Assembly: GCA_963727915.1 (NCBI GenBank)
Contig: CAVSID010000001.1
Span: 806,001 to 870,000 of the forward strand
From: CAWAND01 sp963727915
GTDB lineage: Bacteria > Chloroflexota > Anaerolineae > Anaerolineales > E44-bin32
Direction: 5' to 3'
DNA: 64,000 nt
The notes under the pieces are model-generated. The model ran no database searches. It worked only from the letters and a program-made list of their open reading frames with translations, and was not told the origin of the DNA. A program made the position numbers and the translations under genes. Positions 45,452 to 56,912 of the stretch are shown here, one piece after another. The first letter of the stretch is position 1. Each line of letters starts with the position of its first letter.

Positions 45452-48400
45452 ATGATCTCCAAGCCCATTCGATGGCTGTCAACCATCCTCGTCCTTCTGA
45501 CGTCGATCGGTCTGCCGCTTGCCGGCGGGCATACTCTCCCGGCTGAGGCCCGACCGCTCTTTGCGGCCGTACCCAGTGTAAGTCTGTCGCTGCCGGCTTC
45601 ACCCTTCATCGGCAGCGACATTTCATTTGACGTCACCTTTGACAATACGGGGAGTTCCACCGGCTACGGGCCGTTTATCGATCTGGTGTTTCCTAACAAT
45701 GGGCACGACGGTCAGGCCGGGACCAATCCACCGTTTGATGGCTTGAGCTTCTCCGGCGCCAGCTATCTGGGGGCGAGCCTCACCGTCACCAGCCTCACTT
45801 TCCCTGATGACGGTGGCGGCACAGGCTGCGTGGACCATCCCTACGCCCGCGACACCAGTGGCGCCTATCTTCAAGTGTGTGGCACCACCGGCGACACGCT
45901 GGTCGTGATCCTGCTTCCATTCGGGTCGGTCACCCCGGCGCAGCCGGCGATGACTGTCAGCGTGGACGCACATCTCAGCAACCTGGCGGATCTTAACTTC
46001 GCCCTGGCGGTGCACGCCCGCGGCGGTTTTGAATTCGGCGAGACGCCCCTAGACGACTGGTGCTGCGATCCAATCATCGTTAGTAGCACCGGCAACAACG
46101 CCAGTTCCTGGCCGAGTTCATCCCTGACCCCGAGCCTGATCACGATCGACAAAACCTACAATGGACCGGAGGATGAGACCGCCAGCGGGCCAAACTTCCC
46201 TCGCCGCTACACGGTCAGTGTGGATATCCCCGCCGGCCAGACGCGTGACCAATCTGGATGTCACCGACAGTCTGCCGAACAACCTGGCCTTCTTGAGTGT
46301 GGTGTCGGTGTCGGCGGGCGGCGTCGTAACCACCACGCCCACGCCGGGCGCGCCAGCCAACCCGCCGAACAACCTGGTCGTGGCCCGCTTTGCATCCGTC
46401 ACAGGCTCCGCGTCAGCTTCGGATGCGACGATGATCGTCGAGTATTTCGTGCCCGATCTGGATGCCGATGGGGATCCGGTTATCAATCCCACCTCGGGCA
46501 CATCGGTCACGTCGGACGACAATGCCAGCGCCTCCGGGACCTGGATCCCGATCGACTCTCGCGATGCCCCGGAGACGGTTGTGGCCAACCCGCCCGGCCC
46601 CGAGCACACCCTTAATGATCGCAGCCTTGCCATCCAAAAGGGCGCGAGCCTGGCGGTGGACACCGGGGCAGCCGGAACCAGCCCCGGTGACACGGTCCAG
46701 TACACCCTGGACGTTCAGGTGTCGGACTATTTCACGTTTGGCGACCTCGAGATCACGGATGTGTTCTCCGACGGCCAGAACTTTGACAGCGGCTTCACAC
46801 CCACCCTGAGTGTAACTGAGCGCGGGACCGCCAACAGCGGGTCGTTCATCGTCGGCACTGACCTGATCGTCGACACCAGTCAGATCGGGAACGATACCAA
46901 TCCGGCCACCGATGGCAGCACGACGCTCACCTTCCATCTTTCCCAGGCGCTGGCCCGAATTGCCGGCGACGGGATTCTGCAAGGCGGACGGGCGATAGCG
47001 CCCGATGCCGGCCCGGCGACGGTGACGATCGTCTTCCGCACGACGATTCTGGACAACTTCACCGACACCTACCCTTCGGGCGATCCGAGTGTCGACCAGG
47101 GAGATGTGCTCAACAACGGCGTCACGGCCACCGGGACGGTCCGCGACAACGCCTCCCCCGGTACGGTCTTGGGTTCGCCAAGCGACACGAGCACTGCCAG
47201 CCTGACCGTTCCGCGGGGTACGCTTTCCAAGTCGATTTACGCGGTGAATGGGTCGACATCGTTCGCGTCACCGCCGCCCGTGGCGCCGGACGACACCGTT
47301 ACCTATCGCATCCAGCAGACCTTGGCCACCAGCGACATCGAGAACTTTGCCTTCACGGACTACTTGCCGCTACCGGTGTTTCTCTCGACGGAGGTTACTA
47401 CCTTCAACGATGTCCAGTCGGGGACGGCACCGGCGGCCGGCCAAGCCCAGTTCGGGCCCAACGACACCTTCCGCACCTATTCGGGAATTGTGCCATCCGT
47501 CACAAGCGATGGACCGGCCAACAGCCTCACCTTCAGTTATGGGAACTATGACGATCCTCGAAACGAGTCGACGGTTGTCGATATTCTGTTTACCGTGACC
47601 TTGACCGACGCACCCTACGCCGACGATCTGTTCCTGACCAATCAAGTCAGGGAGCAAGAGGGATCGACCAACGCCGGAACGCAAGTTGACGATCAGATCA
47701 TCCAGATCGTGAGCTCGGAACCGCTCCTGAAAATCACCAAAGGCGTCATCGCCACCGACAACGCCAACGGCACATTCGCTCCCGTAACCGTCGGCCCGGT
47801 GACCTTTTCTGCACCCGGGACGGCAGGCACCCGCTTTTCGGGTGCAATCACCTCGGGGGGCCTGGCCACCGCGCCGGTCGATTCGGACGCCAGTGCAGTG
47901 GATGCCGGGGATCTGGTTTCCTTTGCCATCGTGGTGGAGAACCTGGGATCGGGCCACCGCGGCGCACACGACATCCGCATCAAGGACGACCTTCCGACCG
48001 GCTATAGCATCCCGGCGGGCGGCCTCAACCTAAGCATCACGCGTGGTGACGGAACCGTCCTGGGCTACTCGCCCCTAGGTCTCTCGGGGACGGACGCCGA
48101 TCTATTCGATGCCGGCATCGAGCTGGAGGACCCTTCGGGGGATGAGGGCGCCTGCCAGGCTTACAGCCTCACGGGCGGCCGCAACATCGCCGTTGTAACG
48201 TACGATCTGCAGCTCGACGCCGACGTTGGGCCGTCACAGACGATCACCAATACCGCAACAGTGTTCAACTACGCCAGCGTAGAAGGCGGCGAGGACTTCA
48301 CCGGCTCGGACTCCGATTTGACCGACAGCGCCGATGTCACCATCGCCTTCCCGATTGTGCAGAAGGAAATTCTGGGTACCAACCAGACTTTCACCACCGG

Positions 48401-51400
48401 AAATAACGTTGCCATCGGCGAACAGGTGCAGTATCAGGTGACGATCACCGTCCCCGAAGGGCAGGCTAGCGATGTCGGCCTGGTGGACACACTGGAGGCT
48501 GGGTTGGCCTTCGTCAGTCTTGACGGCCTGACCGCCTCGTCTGATCTGGTCTCCAGCGGCGGGACGTTCACCGATATCCTGTCGGCGGCCGTCATCGGCC
48601 CCCCGGGAGGTTCCGTGGCGCCGGCCGATCAGGGTCGCCAGGTGAGCCTCGATTTTGGGACGCTGACCAACAACAATGACGACAACACCACCCCCGAGAC
48701 GATCGTCTTCACCTACACCGCCGTGGTAATCAACGGGGGCAGCAACGATCGCGGCGACACGCGCAACAATGACGCCGAGTACACCTGGACGGCGGCCAGC
48801 GAAACGTCGAGCGTCTCGGGATCAGCCCCTAACGTAACCATCGTCGAGCCGACGCTGCAAATCACCAAGACCGCCAACCCGACGACCGGCGACGCCGATG
48901 ACGTCGTCACCTTCACGCTGGACATCGCCCACACGGCCCAGAGCGACGCCGACACGTTCGAAGTGACGCTGACGGATGCGATCCCGGCGGGTCTGACCTA
49001 CGTGCCCGGCTCGCTGACCCACACCGCCGGCCTGGCACCGGACACGGGAACGTTGATAGAGTTGGGCGGGACAATCACGGCCTTCTGGACGACCTTTACA
49101 TTGACCGATACCAGCCAGATCCAGTTCCAGGCGACGCTGGACCGCACGGTGGAGCCGGGGCAGGTTCTCACCAACACCGGGACCGTCACCTGGACCAGTC
49201 TGCCCGGGGATGTGACCAGCCCCCAGTCGACCCACAACGCGCTGTCGACTGAGCGCACCGGCGACACATCCAATCCGGGCGGGACGGACAATGACTACAC
49301 CGCATCCGATGATGCGACGGTGACCGTCTTTCAGCAGCCCGTCAAGTCGATCGTTGCCACATCCGAGACTTCTACCGGGGTAGCCGGCGGCTTCGAACGG
49401 GCTGCTATCGGCGAAGTCGTGCGCTATCGGTTGGCGTTCCGTCTGGCGGAGGGCACTGCTACCAATCTCCAGTTCCGGGATCTGCTCCCAGCAGGGATGC
49501 GCTTCTTAGATGATGGCACGGCCATGGCCATGTTCGTCTCGGACGGCGGGATCACATCCACCACGTTGTCGGGAGCGGGCCTGCAGGTCGTGGGAGACGA
49601 GACAACGGTGGCGGGGAATCGCGCCGACATTCGTGCTCCCCGACTCGGCCGTGTCCAGCAGCCCGACAGCCGACAACGACACTTACAACAGCGGAACGGA
49701 CCCTTACTTCAAGTTCGGGACCGTGACAAACCCTGACAACGATTCCAATGAGGAATTCGTCATCCTCGAATTCAACGCCGTGATGGAGAACATCACCGGC
49801 AATCAATCCATCAACAACCTGACCGGTGCAGCCACGTCCCCGATTGTCAACCGATCGGACAGCTTCCAGGCGCGCGTGAACAACGCCGTCACCGCCACAT
49901 CCAACACGGTGACGGTCCGCCTGGCCGAGCCGAACCTGTCGAACTTATCCAAGTCGGTGAATGTCACTGGGCCCGATGCGGGCGACACGGTCGTCTACAC
50001 CCTCTCGTTCAGCAACCCTTCCACGGTGAACACCTCTCCGGCCTTCGACGTTCGCTTGCTCGACACGCTTGACACCGATCTGATCTTCCAATCGATTGCC
50101 ATCTCCGGCTCCGGCTATGTGAATGCCGTGGACAATTCCAGTGCGCCGACGGTGGACGTGTCGATCGACGAGGTGGATCCCGGAGGTTCCGTCAGCGTCC
50201 AGGTGACGGCGGTGATCGTCGACGATGTCGCCATCGGGAGCACCATTCCCAACAGCGCCGGCCTGACGTACACCAGCCTGCCGGGAACCAACGGAACGAC
50301 AAGCAACCCGACCGGATCGAGCACGCCCGGCTCGCCCGGGAGCGCCACCGGTGAGCGCACCGGCGCGGATGGCTCGGGCGGCGCGCTGAATGACTACGCC
50401 GACACGGCCTCAGTCGAACTGGAATTAGCCGACCCTGCGGTGTCGAAAATCGTTTCCTCCACCTCGGTCAGCACCACCGGCAGCGGCCAGTTCTCGCCAT
50501 CGATCACTGACCTGGTCGTGGGCGAGGAGGTGACGTTTAACCTCGTTGTGACCCTTCCTGAGGGCGACGGGCCGGTGGTCGTCACCGACAACCTGCCCAC
50601 ACCCCCGGACGGTGTGCTGCGCCTGCTGAGCTCGCAGGTGTTGAGCATCGGGGGCCAGATTAGCGGCAGCACGCTGAGCGTCGGCGACCCTGGCGTGGCC
50701 AGAGATACCGGCAGCGACGGGCTGGACGATCAGTTGGTGTTTGATTTCGGCGACCTGCACAACGAACCGGACGGTGTTCAGGATTCGGGCGATCAAATCA
50801 CGATCGAGGTTATCGCCCGTCTCGAGAACGATGCGCTGAATCAGAATGGCGACGCCCTCGCCAACCAGGTGACGCTCGACTACACCACGGGCACCCAGAC
50901 AGACAGCGCCCAGGTGGAAGTCGTCGAACCGGATCTGACGATTACCAAAGTCGCCGATGATGACACGCCGTACCTTGGCCAAACCATCACTTACACAATC
51001 ACCGTCCAACACAGCAGTTCAAGCGCTGCCGATGGTGAAGACATCGTGATTACCGACATCATTCCCAGCGGTCTCAGCTACGTTTCAGGGTCGGCCAGCC
51101 TGCCAGCTATCCAGGTGAATGAGAGCGGCGATCCGATAATCGTGTTTTCCATCCCGTCCCTGGCCTTGGCCAGCGGAAGCACTACCTTTACCTATCAGGC
51201 AACGGTCGATCTGCCGCCGTCTGCCGAGGTCGGGGACGTGCTCACCAACACGCCGTCGATGCAGTGGACGTCGATCTCGGGGGATGACAGCAGCGAGCGC
51301 ACGGGAACCGGCGGTGTGAACGACTACGCCGACTCTGACCAGTGAATTGGTGACCGTCACCGGCATCGACCTGCAGCTGCTCAAGACCGACGGAGGCATT

Positions 51401-53659
51401 ACCGCCGCGCCAGGCGACGTCATTATCTACACCCTAACGGTGAACAACATAGGCAATGCCGACGCCACTGGCGTGATGATCAGCGAAACCGTCCCCGACA
51501 ATACGACCTTTGTTCCGGCGTCGAGTACCTCGGGCTGGGTCTGCGCCGGCGGCGGGGTGGCGGGATCGGCCTGCTCCTTCACCATCGCCGGAGGAGTGGC
51601 CGCAGCCGGATCCACCAATGTTGATTTTGCCGTGCAGGTGGTCGACCCAGCGCCGGCCGGCCTGGAGGAGATCGACAACGCCGCCAGCGTCACCGATGAC
51701 GGCACGCACGGGACGGAGCCGACCCCTGAGGACAACGCCGACACGGAAGTCACCCCGGTTGGCGCCGTTCCGGACCTCACCATCACCAAGGACGACGGGT
51801 TGGATATCGTTTCGCCAGGGACCACGCTGGCGTTCCAAATGACGGTGCAGAATGTTGGTGATCAAGATGCCACGGGCGTGACCGTGACGGACGCAATACC
51901 CGCGAACACAACCTTCGATCCTGGGAGCAGCACGACGGGCTGGGACTGTGTCCCCGACACCACCCCGGGCAGTGTGTGCACCTACACCATTGGGGATTTC
52001 GCATCCGGCGGATCTCTAACCCTGGTCTTCACCCTGATCGTGGACGACCCACTGGATGCCAGTGTGACCCAGATTCCCAATACGGTGACCGTAGCCGACG
52101 ACGGTACCAATGGACCGGAGCCGACGCCGGAGAACAACACGGCGACGGATACCGACAATATCGTCAGCCTGCCCAAGGTGGACTTGACCAAGACGCTGGT
52201 CGCCACCAACCAGGCGTTCAGTTCCGGCTCAGATGTGGCGATAGGGGAAATCCTGACCTACGAGATCGTGATGACGTTGCCCCACGGAACGATGCAAAGC
52301 GTCTCAATGACAGATATTCTGGAGCGCGGCCTGGCGTTCGTTGGCTGCGACAGCCTGGTGGCGTCTTCGAACGGTTTGACATCTTCGCCAAATGACTTCG
52401 ACACCATCTGCGGCAACCCGAGTGTCGGTCCCGAGCCGTCCAGCAGTAGCGACCCCACTGACCAGGGACGGCGGGTCGTGTTCACGTTCGGCTCGCTGAC
52501 AAACACCGACACGGATAATGCGACTCTTACACTGCGCTACGATGTGGTGGCACTGGATGCTGCCGTCAATGTGCGCGGCGGGGCGCTCGGGAACCAGATT
52601 GCGTGGACCTGGGATGGCGGCTCGCTCCGACGGGCGGCAGCCCGGGCCAATTTGATCGAGCCCACCCTGTCTCTGGGCAAGTCGGCTTCGCCGTCGGTGC
52701 TTCCGCCGGGCGACCAGGTTACTTTCACGCTCGCCATCCAGCACACCACCGTCAGCGACGCCGATGCTTTCGATCTCGAGCTGGAAGATGTCCTGCCAAC
52801 CGAGCTTACCTATGTACCCGGCTCGCTCGCGTGGACCGGCGTAGGTGTGGCGCCAGATTCGTTGGTGGATAGCGCTGCGCCGGCGCTCATTGCGACATGG
52901 TCCGATTTCCCATTGGGGAGTACCAGCGAGATAGAGTTCAGAGCGGTCTTGGGGGATATCCGCCCAGGCGAACGCGTGCGCAATCAAGCCAGCCTTGAGT
53001 GGACCAGCCTACCCGCAGACGTCTCCAGTCCGCAATCCACGTTCAATACGCTGTCGACCGAGCGTCGCTTCGATCCGGGCTCAACGGTGGACGTATACCA
53101 GGTGATCGGGGCAGCCAATGTCCGTGCGCCGGCACTGCCTGCCACAGGATTTGCCCCGGGTCAGGTGACCGCCCTTCCCGACCGGCCCGCCGATACCCAG
53201 GACAACTCGACGGCCGGGATGGTGCTCGAAATCCCCCGCCTGGGCGTGCGGCTACCTATCATCGGTGTACCACTCGGGGCCGCTGGCTGGAACCTGACCT
53301 GGCTCGGTGAAGACGCCGGCTATCTGGACGGCACCGCCTATCCGACTCACACCGGAAATACGGCCCTGACGGGCCATGTCTACTCAGCCGATGGCCTGCC
53401 CGGACCCTTCTACCACTTGCGCGAATTGGCTTGGGGCGATGAGGTGCGGATCGTTGTCGGCGACGCCGCCTACGTGTACCAAGTGCGGCAGAGTAATTCC
53501 GTGGCGCCGGACGACCTGAGCGTGCTCCGTCATGAGGACCGGGATTGGCTGACCCTGTTGACCTGTGAAGGGTACGACCCGGCACATGGCGCTTATCCCC
53601 GCCGGCTCGCCGTGCGGGCTGTGTTGATCCGGGTTGTGCCGTCGGACAACGCTCGCTAG
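45452..53659 (+). CDS. giant DUF11/isopeptide-repeat surface protein with LPATG motif and C-terminal sortase domain, frameshifted
   Basis: A secreted protein of about 2,735 residues once breaks near 46245, 49625 and 51330 are repaired. A signal peptide (P-I-R-W-L-S-T-I-L-V-L-L-T-S-I-G-L-P-L-A) is followed by at least ten beta-rich repeats of DUF11 (P-D-L-T-I-T-K…G-L-T-Y-V-P-G-S) and D2-isopeptide-like type (A-I-G-E-x-V-x-Y…D-L-L-P-A-G-M). At 53135-53149 lies L-P-A-T-G, a sortase sorting motif. About 30 residues later a sortase domain starts (L-E-I-P-R-L-G-V-R-L-P-I), with catalytic His in L-T-G-H-V-Y (53375), Cys in L-L-T-C-E-G (53564) and Arg in Y-P-R-R-L-A (53600 or 53603). It ends soon after, with no hydrophobic helix or charged tail behind the motif. 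The protein could polymerise, cross-link or anchor itself. It diverges from the riboswitch-controlled pseudopilin operon. Confidence 0.88.
47488..47505. promoter_or_regulatory. intragenic CRP-type site (one mismatch)
   Basis: TTGTGC-CATCCG-TCACAA inside the giant surface-protein gene, with the same left arm as the site at 30536. It lies inside codons for S-G-I-V-P-S-V-T-S, so it may be fortuitous. Confidence 0.25.
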
Positions 53660-53673
53660 GATCTAGCGTTGGG

Positions 53674-54324
53674 TCAGCCGCGCTTGACCCCCATGGTCAT
53701 GCCGTCGCCGGCGGGGAAGATGGTCGCCAAAACACTGGGGTCCTCCGCCAGGCGTTGGTTGAATCGCCGGATGATCGGTTCACACGCTCATCCGGTTCAA
53801 CTTCGTCCAACAACTCTCCCGCCCCGAAAAGCGTTGTGCGCCGCCAAGCACGCCTCCCGTTCGCAGGTTGGCCAGGGTCCAATCGAGGTAGTCCAGGTAG
53901 CCTTCCTTCTCGGCGTCGATGAAGACGAAGTCGAAAGGTCCCTCACCGGCCAGGGTAGCGCAGGACCTCGTGGGCGTCGCCCAGGCGGATGTCGACCTTG
54001 TCGGCCACGCCGGCCAAGGCGAAGTGCTCGCGTGCGACATCGGCATGCTTCGGCTCGAGCTTCCAGCGTGATGAGCTTGCCACCGATCGGCAGGGCCCGG
54101 GCCATCCACGAGCCGCTGTAGCCTCCGAGCGTGCCGATCTCGACGACTGACCGGGCTCCGGTGGCAGCCACCAGGAACTGAAGGAAGGCCGCTTCCTCGG
54201 GGCGGATCATGATCTCAGGGAGTCCCCGCTCGGGGATTTGTTTGCGGATGGCGGCCAGGGCGTCGTCTTCTTGAGCGAATGTCTCGGTGATGTACTTGGA
54301 TAGGGCGTCATTGTACGTGGGCAT
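53674..54324 (-). CDS. SAM-dependent O-methyltransferase (family 3, catechol/caffeoyl-CoA type), frameshifted
   Basis: A cytosolic methyltransferase of about 217 residues. The N-terminus M-P-T-Y-N-D-A-L-S-K-Y-I is followed by I-M-I-R-P-E-E-A-A-F-L, the SAM motif V-V-E-I-G-T-L-G-G-Y-S-G, then D-F-V-F-I-D-A-E-K-E-G-Y (metal and substrate region) in a second frame and G-D-G-M-T-M-G-V-K-R at the end in a third. Breaks lie near 54055, 53945 and 53790. Substrates of this family range from catechols to tRNA uridine carboxymethyl groups (TrmR), so none is assigned. Confidence 0.82.
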
Positions 54325-54446
54325 GCAACCTCCAGAAGATTCCGGCTCGTTTGCCGTGCAGGAATTCAGCGGCTCCGCCAGGGGGCGAGCGCCTGCTGAG
54401 ATTATATCGGTTGCCCGATCGGCGGCCGGGTCATTACAATCCCCGC

Positions 54447-55511
54447 ATGATGGAGAAGCTGGCAGAGACCCTGCTCGCCTGGTATGCGGAGGAGAAGCGC
54501 GATCTCCCGTGGCGCCGAACTCGGGACCCCTATGCCATCTGGATCTCGGAGGTGATGCTGCAGCAGACCCAGGTGGAGACCGTGATTCCCTACTATGAGC
54601 GTTGGATGCGTCACTATCCGAACATTCGGGCTCTGGCCGAAGCGCCGATCGATGACGTCCTCAACCTGTGGGAGGGACTCGGATACTATCGCCGCGCCCA
54701 CGGTCTGCATCAAGCCGCCCGTGAACGATACGCTGCAGGGTTCGAACTCGCTCCCCGAAACGGTGCCTGAACTTGAATCGCTGCCCGGCATAGGGCCCTA
54801 CACCGCCCGCGCCGTGGCCGCCATCGCCTTTGGCGCCGACGTTCTCGCGCTGGATGGGAACCTACGCCGGGTGCTGGCCCGGCTTTTCGATGTCGAGCTT
54901 GATGTCTCGACAAGCGAAGGGGAGCGAAAGCTGCGGAGGTTGGGCGAATCCTTGCTGCCCGAGGGGGAAGCCTCCGCCTTCAATCAGGCGTTGATGGATC
55001 TGGGGGCCACCGTGTGCGTCGCACACAGACCCAGGTGTTCGGTCTGTCCCGTTTCGGAGATGTGCGCTGCATTACAGGCCGGGGTACAGGAGGAACGACC
55101 CGTTCGAGGCGAGCCCCGGGCTAGGCCACACCGGGTTCAAGTCCAGGTTGTACTGCAGACGCGGCGGTCGCGTGCTGGTCGGACGACGACCTCAGGGCGG
55201 GCTGCTAGGCGGTTTGTGGGCCTTCCCCGGCAGGCAGATCGGGGCGGATGAGCCGCCCAGACCTCGCCGCGAGGCGAAGCGTTGAGTTGGACTTGGGTAT
55301 GCCGTTTCATGAGGCGCAGTCGTTGGGAGCGGTGGAACATGCCTATACGCATTTCACCGTGACGGCGCATGCCTTTGTCTGTGATGTGGGGGCCGGGAAT
55401 CCGGAGTCGCTTGAGCTCGAGGACCTGCGTTGGGTCGGGCCCAACGAGCTGACCCATCTGGCGATGGGGAAGATCGACCGGTCGATCGCCGAGCTCCTGT
55501 CCGGGGGGTGA
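54447..55511 (+). CDS. mutY: adenine DNA glycosylase MutY, frameshifted
   Basis: Removes A opposite 8-oxoguanine. R-D-L-P-W-R and V-M-L-Q-Q-T-Q-V-E-T-V are MutY signatures. After a break near 54745 come the helix-hairpin-helix G-I-G-P-Y-T-A and catalytic Asp in A-L-D-G-N-L-R-R. The [4Fe-4S] ligands are C-V-A-H-R-P-R-C-S-V-C-P-V-S-E-M-C. After breaks near 55125 and 55240 a NUDIX-type 8-oxoG recognition domain completes the protein (G-G-L-W-A-F-P; H-A-Y-T-H-F-T-V). Repaired length is about 354 residues. The ATGs at 54447 and 54450 are both possible. Confidence 0.9.
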
Positions 55512-55534
55512 GGCCTTGATTGGTTTGAAACAAA

Positions 55535-55566
55535 AAAAGGGGCCCCGAGCAACCGGGGCCCCTTTT
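55535..55566. terminator. bidirectional terminator between mutY and lipoprotein gene
   Basis: AAAAGGGGCCCCG and CGGGGCCCCTTTT form a perfect 13-pair stem with a 6-base loop, giving T-tracts in both directions for the convergent genes. Confidence 0.92.
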
Positions 55567-55582
55567 GTGATCGCCAGATGGG

Positions 55583-56194
55583 TTACGGCGTCGCCGTTGG
55601 TTTTGGCGTGGGCGTATAGGTGGGCGTGGGAATGGCGGGGACGGTGAATTGGGCGGTAAAGACAGGCGTATTGTCGGCAACGGTCAGGATTTCCAGGCTT
55701 GCATCCCGGGCGGCGTAGACGCCGAACGGCTCAGCGCCGTTGCAGTACAGCCGATCCGGATATTGGTCCAGGATTTCGCAGGCGAAGGGCAGGTTGGCGA
55801 CGTAGGCCTTGTAGTCGCCCTGAACCCCGCCGGGGATCTGGACGGTCACCAGTAATTTGTCATTGGGCAGGTGAGAGACAGCATACACAGATGCGGCAGC
55901 GAAGTTGGGCCCTTCGGTGGGCGTGATGGTGGGGGTTTCACTCGGTAGAGGAGTATCCGTCGGCGCGGGGGTGTCGGTCGGCGGCGGCGTGGCGGTGGGG
56001 ATCTCGACCGTCGGCGTGTCCGCCTGCGCAGGCGGCGGTGCTTGGGAAGCACTCGGAGCCGCCGCGGGGAGCCCGAAGGGCAGGTTGCACGCCATGATTC
56101 CGGCCGTCAGGACAGCCAGGGATGTAAGGACGGCCGCTGATGGGCGGGATAAGGACACGATCAGCCTCCTTTGAAGCACATGCTGTTCGCTCAT
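55583..56194 (-). CDS. Thr/Pro-linker lipoprotein, paralogue of the next gene
   Basis: A 203-residue lipoprotein: signal peptide ending T-A-G-I-M-A-C, then a linker of P-T-x repeats (about residues 45-90), then a domain of about 95 residues containing V-Y-A-V-S-H-L, C-E-I-L-D-Q-Y-P-D-R-L-Y-C and F-T-V-P-A-I-P, and a final P-T-P tail. The C-x11-C pair is shared with the upstream paralogue and could form a disulfide. The family is not recognised. The low-complexity linker is coding, not a repeat array. Confidence 0.78.
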   Translation of the reverse strand: MSEQHVLQRRLIVSLSRPSAAVLTSLAVLTAGIMACNLPFGLPAAAPSASQAPPPAQADTPTVEIPTATPPPTDTPAPTDTPLPSETPTITPTEGPNFAAASVYAVSHLPNDKLLVTVQIPGGVQGDYKAYVANLPFACEILDQYPDRLYCNGAEPFGVYAARDASLEILTVADNTPVFTAQFTVPAIPTPTYTPTPKPTATP

Positions 56195-56217
56195 TGTAGT
56201 GCAATTCCTCCCGTTTC

Positions 56218-56817
56218 CTAGCCGGCGGCGGTGTTCGGCGATGGCGCGCCTAGAGGGTTGGCGTCGGCTCGGGGGGATTCGGAGGGAGTTGGCGTCAAAG
56301 TTGGTAAGGCGGGAATTGTGAAGTCTGTCACAAATAGCGGTCCTGCCTGATCGGCCGCGTACAGCGCCAGCTCGCTGGCCTTGGGTGCGTAGTTGACATA
56401 CGGATCGGGGCCCGAACAGTAGAGGCGATCAGGGTACCGCGGAAGGACCTCACAGTCGAGAGTTGATGGACCGACAACGGCGGTAAAGGGTTGGTCCAGG
56501 ACGGCGGGATGCGTTTCGGCTGCGGGGACGGTGATACTGACCAACAGCCGATGGCCGGATAAGCGGGAGACACCATAGACGGACGCCTGAAGGAATGTGC
56601 CGGTGATCGTGGGGGTTGGCGTAGGAGGGGGCGGAGGGGGTGTATCCGTGCTGGTCGATGTGATGGTCGGTGTGCGCGACGGAAAGAGCGAGGTGGCGCT
56701 TGCCCCTGGTAAAGGGCTCGGGGCAAGGTCGGCAGACGGGGCGGCGCAGGATGCGACAGCCACCGCCAATCCGAGGGACGCAATCGAGGCAATGCTTGCC
56801 TTTCGACGGAGGCGCAT
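56218..56817 (-). CDS. Thr/Pro-linker lipoprotein, paralogue of the previous gene
   Basis: A 199-residue lipoprotein: lipobox A-V-A-V-A-S-C, a T/P/S linker, then the same domain as in the downstream gene (V-Y-G-V-S-R-L; C-E-V-L-P-R-Y-P-D-R-L-Y-C; F-T-I-P-A-L-P). GGAAGA 7 bases before ATG 56817 sets the start; longer forms to 56919 have no ribosome site and would cross the divergent promoter. It lies 23 bases upstream of its paralogue, so this is a tandem duplication. It contains an exact CRP-type palindrome near its 3' end. Confidence 0.78.
   Translation of the reverse strand: MRLRRKASIASIASLGLAVAVASCAAPSADLAPSPLPGASATSLFPSRTPTITSTSTDTPPPPPPTPTPTITGTFLQASVYGVSRLSGHRLLVSITVPAAETHPAVLDQPFTAVVGPSTLDCEVLPRYPDRLYCSGPDPYVNYAPKASELALYAADQAGPLFVTDFTIPALPTLTPTPSESPRADANPLGAPSPNTAAG
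56316..56333. promoter_or_regulatory. intragenic CRP-type palindrome TTGTGA-N6-TCACAA
   Basis: An exact 6+6 inverted repeat inside the 3' part of the second lipoprotein gene, 122 bases before the start of its downstream paralogue (56194) on the reverse strand. That distance would allow it to act on an internal promoter for the 56194 gene. Confidence 0.4.
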
Positions 56818-56912
56818 GAAGTGATCTTCCATGGCGGTTAATAATCTGATCATCATCCTAATGCACAATGAACAAGGTGGCTCGCCGATTCCGATCTTCC
56901 GGCTGAGATAGA

